Source: a virus
IMG/VR virus record: IMGVR_UViG_3300042306_000268
Coordinates: 1-36,662 of that record
Length of the DNA stretch: 36,662 nt
Strand: one strand, 5' to 3'
Of the stretch, positions 34,789-36,662 are shown piece by piece; the first letter of the stretch is position 1, and each line of letters opens with the position of its first letter. Made by a program: the position numbers and the translations under genes. The notes under the pieces were generated by a model. That model saw only the letters and a program-made list of their open reading frames with translations, did no database searches and was not told where the DNA came from.

Positions 34789-36368
34789 TAGTAATTAGAT
34801 ATATAGATAGGCATTGGCATTAGGAATTCGTCCTCGCGCTCTTCCCGCATTTTATCGTAAATTGCAGGATCCCATTCTTGTAACATTAAAGCCATGCGTA
34901 TAACCAGTAACGTAGCACTTACTAAGTCGTCATGCAGCCCTACTTTAGCTTCAAAACTAACACCTTTTGCAATATATCCTTTTAATTCGCTAATTAGAGG
35001 TTTAGATCTAACACGGAATCTTTTGCTTTCTACTAGATGTTTTAATTTAGCACATGCATTGATTTTGCTAGAATTTGTAGTGTTAAATCCCTTACGGAAC
35101 CGGCGCACATGTCCTTTCTTAATAGGTTCGCTTAAAAACAATCCCGGGATACTTTCTTCTCCAATTTCTTCAATAGCAACTAGTGCCGCTTCGCCAATAT
35201 TGTTGTTTTCTACTGAATAATATATGCTTGCCTGCACACCTTTGTTAGCACATTCATCGTTAATAAAGTTACACAAATCTCTAAGTATACGCACCTGCCC
35301 TTGTACAGTAGTTAGATTATGTTGCCACTCACCTACTTGTTCAAAGCTAGGAATTTCTAAAATTTGAATAGCAGCAGGGTCACCACCTGTACCTAAACTA
35401 GGGTCTAGTGCTAGTAGATATGTGCTCATTGGATTAACTTTCTTATACCAACGTGCTTGACCCATTTTCATATAAGGCTCATCACCCTCCATGCCTGCAA
35501 GACAAATACTGTTAATTAATGTTTCATCAAATACTAAGAATTCGCAATCGTGTTCTCGACGGAAACGCTCTTCACCAATACGACTACGTTCTTCATTGGC
35601 CCATACTTCATCACGATCCGGGTGCTCGTTCCAGTATGCCCTGAATGGAAAGAATCCGTTGCGTCCTAATTTTTGTTCGTTGCCAAATTCGTCAAATTTG
35701 TAGTTTGCTTCTTTCCATATGTTAGCAAATTGATCTTCGTCACTGTTAGGCGTTGAAGTGATAATCGCTTTACCGCCTGTTGCAAGTGTAGGGGATATAG
35801 AAGTCCAGAATTCAACAGCAATATTAGGTTCAACGAACGCAAACTCGTCGGCGTATAGTAGCGACAATGACAAACCTCGACCCGTTGTTTCAGTTGTTGT
35901 CTGTGCAATAATACGCGAACCATTGTCAAATTCAATTGACTGTTTGTTGTAACTCTTTACACCGCAACGAATATGGTCAGCACATAATTCATACGCATAT
36001 CGAATGCGCGACATAATTTCTTGGGCACCGGTAAACTTGTGAGCAGCTACTAGAACAGTAGCATCTGGAATAAACATAGCGTACCATAATAGATATCCTG
36101 CGGCCGTTGTAGTCTTACCTGTTTGTCGAGGTAACAAATTTACATTAAATCGATTTCCGTGATAGCTGTCAATTAGTCTACGCTGATATTCAAACGGTTC
36201 GTATTGTAACTTACCTTTAGTGGGATGTTGAATATAAAAGAAATGATCAAGAAAGTAGTGTGGGCCGTTAATTGGATCTGTACAGCTCATTAGTTCTTCA
36301 ATATCCTTTTCAGTATATTTTTGAGCACTGTATGCAGTTTTAACTAATTTATTATCGGTGTAGGCCAT
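34788..36368 (-). CDS. 17: Terminase large subunit (T4 gp17 type)
   Basis: A 526-residue packaging motor. The ATPase domain has Walker A LPRQTGKTT (about 80-88) and Walker B LSLLYADEFAFV (about 167-178), then the coupling motif ITSTPNS. The C-terminal RNase H-like nuclease has LLALDPSLGTGGDP (first Asp), VENNNIGEAAL (conserved Glu-containing strand) and HDDLVSATLL (final Asp). T4 gp17 is 610 residues; this one is shorter, as in marine relatives. It cuts concatemeric DNA and pumps it into the head. It is preceded by a terminator and a candidate late promoter. Confidence 0.94.
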   Translation of the reverse strand: MAYTDNKLVKTAYSAQKYTEKDIEELMSCTDPINGPHYFLDHFFYIQHPTKGKLQYEPFEYQRRLIDSYHGNRFNVNLLPRQTGKTTTAAGYLLWYAMFIPDATVLVAAHKFTGAQEIMSRIRYAYELCADHIRCGVKSYNKQSIEFDNGSRIIAQTTTETTGRGLSLSLLYADEFAFVEPNIAVEFWTSISPTLATGGKAIITSTPNSDEDQFANIWKEANYKFDEFGNEQKLGRNGFFPFRAYWNEHPDRDEVWANEERSRIGEERFRREHDCEFLVFDETLINSICLAGMEGDEPYMKMGQARWYKKVNPMSTYLLALDPSLGTGGDPAAIQILEIPSFEQVGEWQHNLTTVQGQVRILRDLCNFINDECANKGVQASIYYSVENNNIGEAALVAIEEIGEESIPGLFLSEPIKKGHVRRFRKGFNTTNSSKINACAKLKHLVESKRFRVRSKPLISELKGYIAKGVSFEAKVGLHDDLVSATLLVIRMALMLQEWDPAIYDKMREEREDEFLMPMPIYISNY

Positions 36369-36373
36369 AGCAG

Positions 36374-36380
36374 TATTTAC
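36374..36380 (-). promoter_or_regulatory. Candidate late promoter for terminase
   Basis: GTAAATA on the minus strand ends 5 bases before ATG 36368 and directly follows the terminator T run. Confidence 0.5.
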
Positions 36381-36410
36381 TAAAAAAAATAGCCTCCGAA
36401 GAGGCTATTT
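36380..36410 (-). terminator. Intrinsic terminator upstream of terminase
   Basis: The 10-bp stem AAATAGCCTC/GAGGCTATTT with a 4-nt loop, followed on the minus strand by a run of T. It ends the gene at 36427. Confidence 0.9.
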
Positions 36411-36426
36411 GGTAAAACAAGTTTGA

Positions 36427-36662
36427 TCAGTTTTCACGTACAAACTTTTTATATTGTGCAAATAGATCGTTTACTGCTTCGTTCATATCTGCGTATGCTT
36501 TTGGACGATCTCCGTCCATCCTATCGCCTTGCCCTGGCTGATTCTCTTGATGAGCGTGTGCGTTTGCATCGAACTCGTCTTTGTCATTTGGGTCAGCTGG
36601 AGTATTGTCATACTCGTCAACTTTGTCTTTCTTTTCCATATCGTGATCATCCATGTCGTGAT
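36427..36662 (-). CDS. Acidic protein upstream of terminase (5' end may be outside window)
   Basis: At least 75 residues from an internal ATG at 36654; the frame stays open to the window edge (HDM before it), so the true start may lie beyond. It is rich in Asp, Lys, Asn and His (DHDMEKKDKVDEYD, PADPNDKDEFDANAHAH), with a helical end (DMNEAVNDLFAQYKKFV). T4 has its small terminase gene 16 just before gene 17, but this sequence shows no recognisable small-terminase feature. The acidic, low-complexity nature suggests the flexible tail of a larger protein. Confidence 0.6.
   Translation of the reverse strand, partial: HDMDDHDMEKKDKVDEYDNTPADPNDKDEFDANAHAHQENQPGQGDRMDGDRPKAYADMNEAVNDLFAQYKKFVREN

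Noticed and set aside
1-36662. Insertion sequences, integrase or attachment site
   Set aside because: No transposase, integrase or long terminal inverted repeats were seen; the layout is that of a lytic phage.

Overview
This window reads as part of the genome of a T4-like myovirus (Caudoviricetes), probably an aquatic phage of a Gram-negative bacterium. The main evidence is the minus-strand core: large terminase (gp17), ssDNA-binding protein (gp32), UvsX recombinase, UvsW helicase, gp41 replicative helicase and gp61 primase. Their sequences and short neighbours look most like marine T4-like phages. Consensus sigma70-type promoters and genes for ADP-heptose and LPS-type glycans point to a Gram-negative, possibly proteobacterial, host. 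The host assignment is inference.

Layout. (1) Bases 1-6027, plus strand: an early region of about 20 very small genes. Eleven near-identical host-type promoters (TTGACA, 17 nt, TATAAT followed by ACATACA) drive them. The region also holds one tRNA-Arg(UCU), a probable structured non-coding RNA with GGA hairpin loops, several small membrane peptides, an exported proline-rich protein and an AAA ATPase. (2) 6028-6347: a structured non-coding gap with a terminator-like hairpin and a twelfth promoter. (3) 6348-8982, plus strand: a conserved small protein, a HAD nucleotidase-like protein and two tandem glycosyltransferase-like paralogues. (4) 8964-14437, minus strand: a glycan island with a GDPD-like protein, FkbM methyltransferase, HAD-nucleotidyltransferase fusion, third glycosyltransferase paralogue, GT9-like protein, GT17-like protein and a second methyltransferase. 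(5) 14516-20058: pol-beta-like nucleotidyltransferase, AlgH-family protein, gp41, gp61, a probable virion protein, a small conserved protein and a miniature DnaE-like polymerase-core protein. (6) 20045-22277: an ADP-heptose cassette (kinase, nucleotidylyltransferase, HldD-like epimerase, cupin). (7) 22274-26616: a tightly overlapping operon of small proteins, including a tandem family sharing a C-terminal DLTMFxLRW-type motif. (8) 26616-36662: recombination, replication and packaging genes (UvsW, UvsX, gp32, an 835-residue protein, terminase).

How it fits together. Host RNA polymerase would transcribe the early takeover genes. Candidate T4-type late promoters (TAAATA cores) lie a few bases before several minus-strand start codons, including terminase. 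Intrinsic terminators are packed directly against the next promoter, and at two places the -35 box lies inside the terminator hairpin. The ADP-heptose cassette and the GT9-like transferase together suggest that the phage makes and transfers a heptose-type sugar, either to remodel host LPS or to decorate its own particle.
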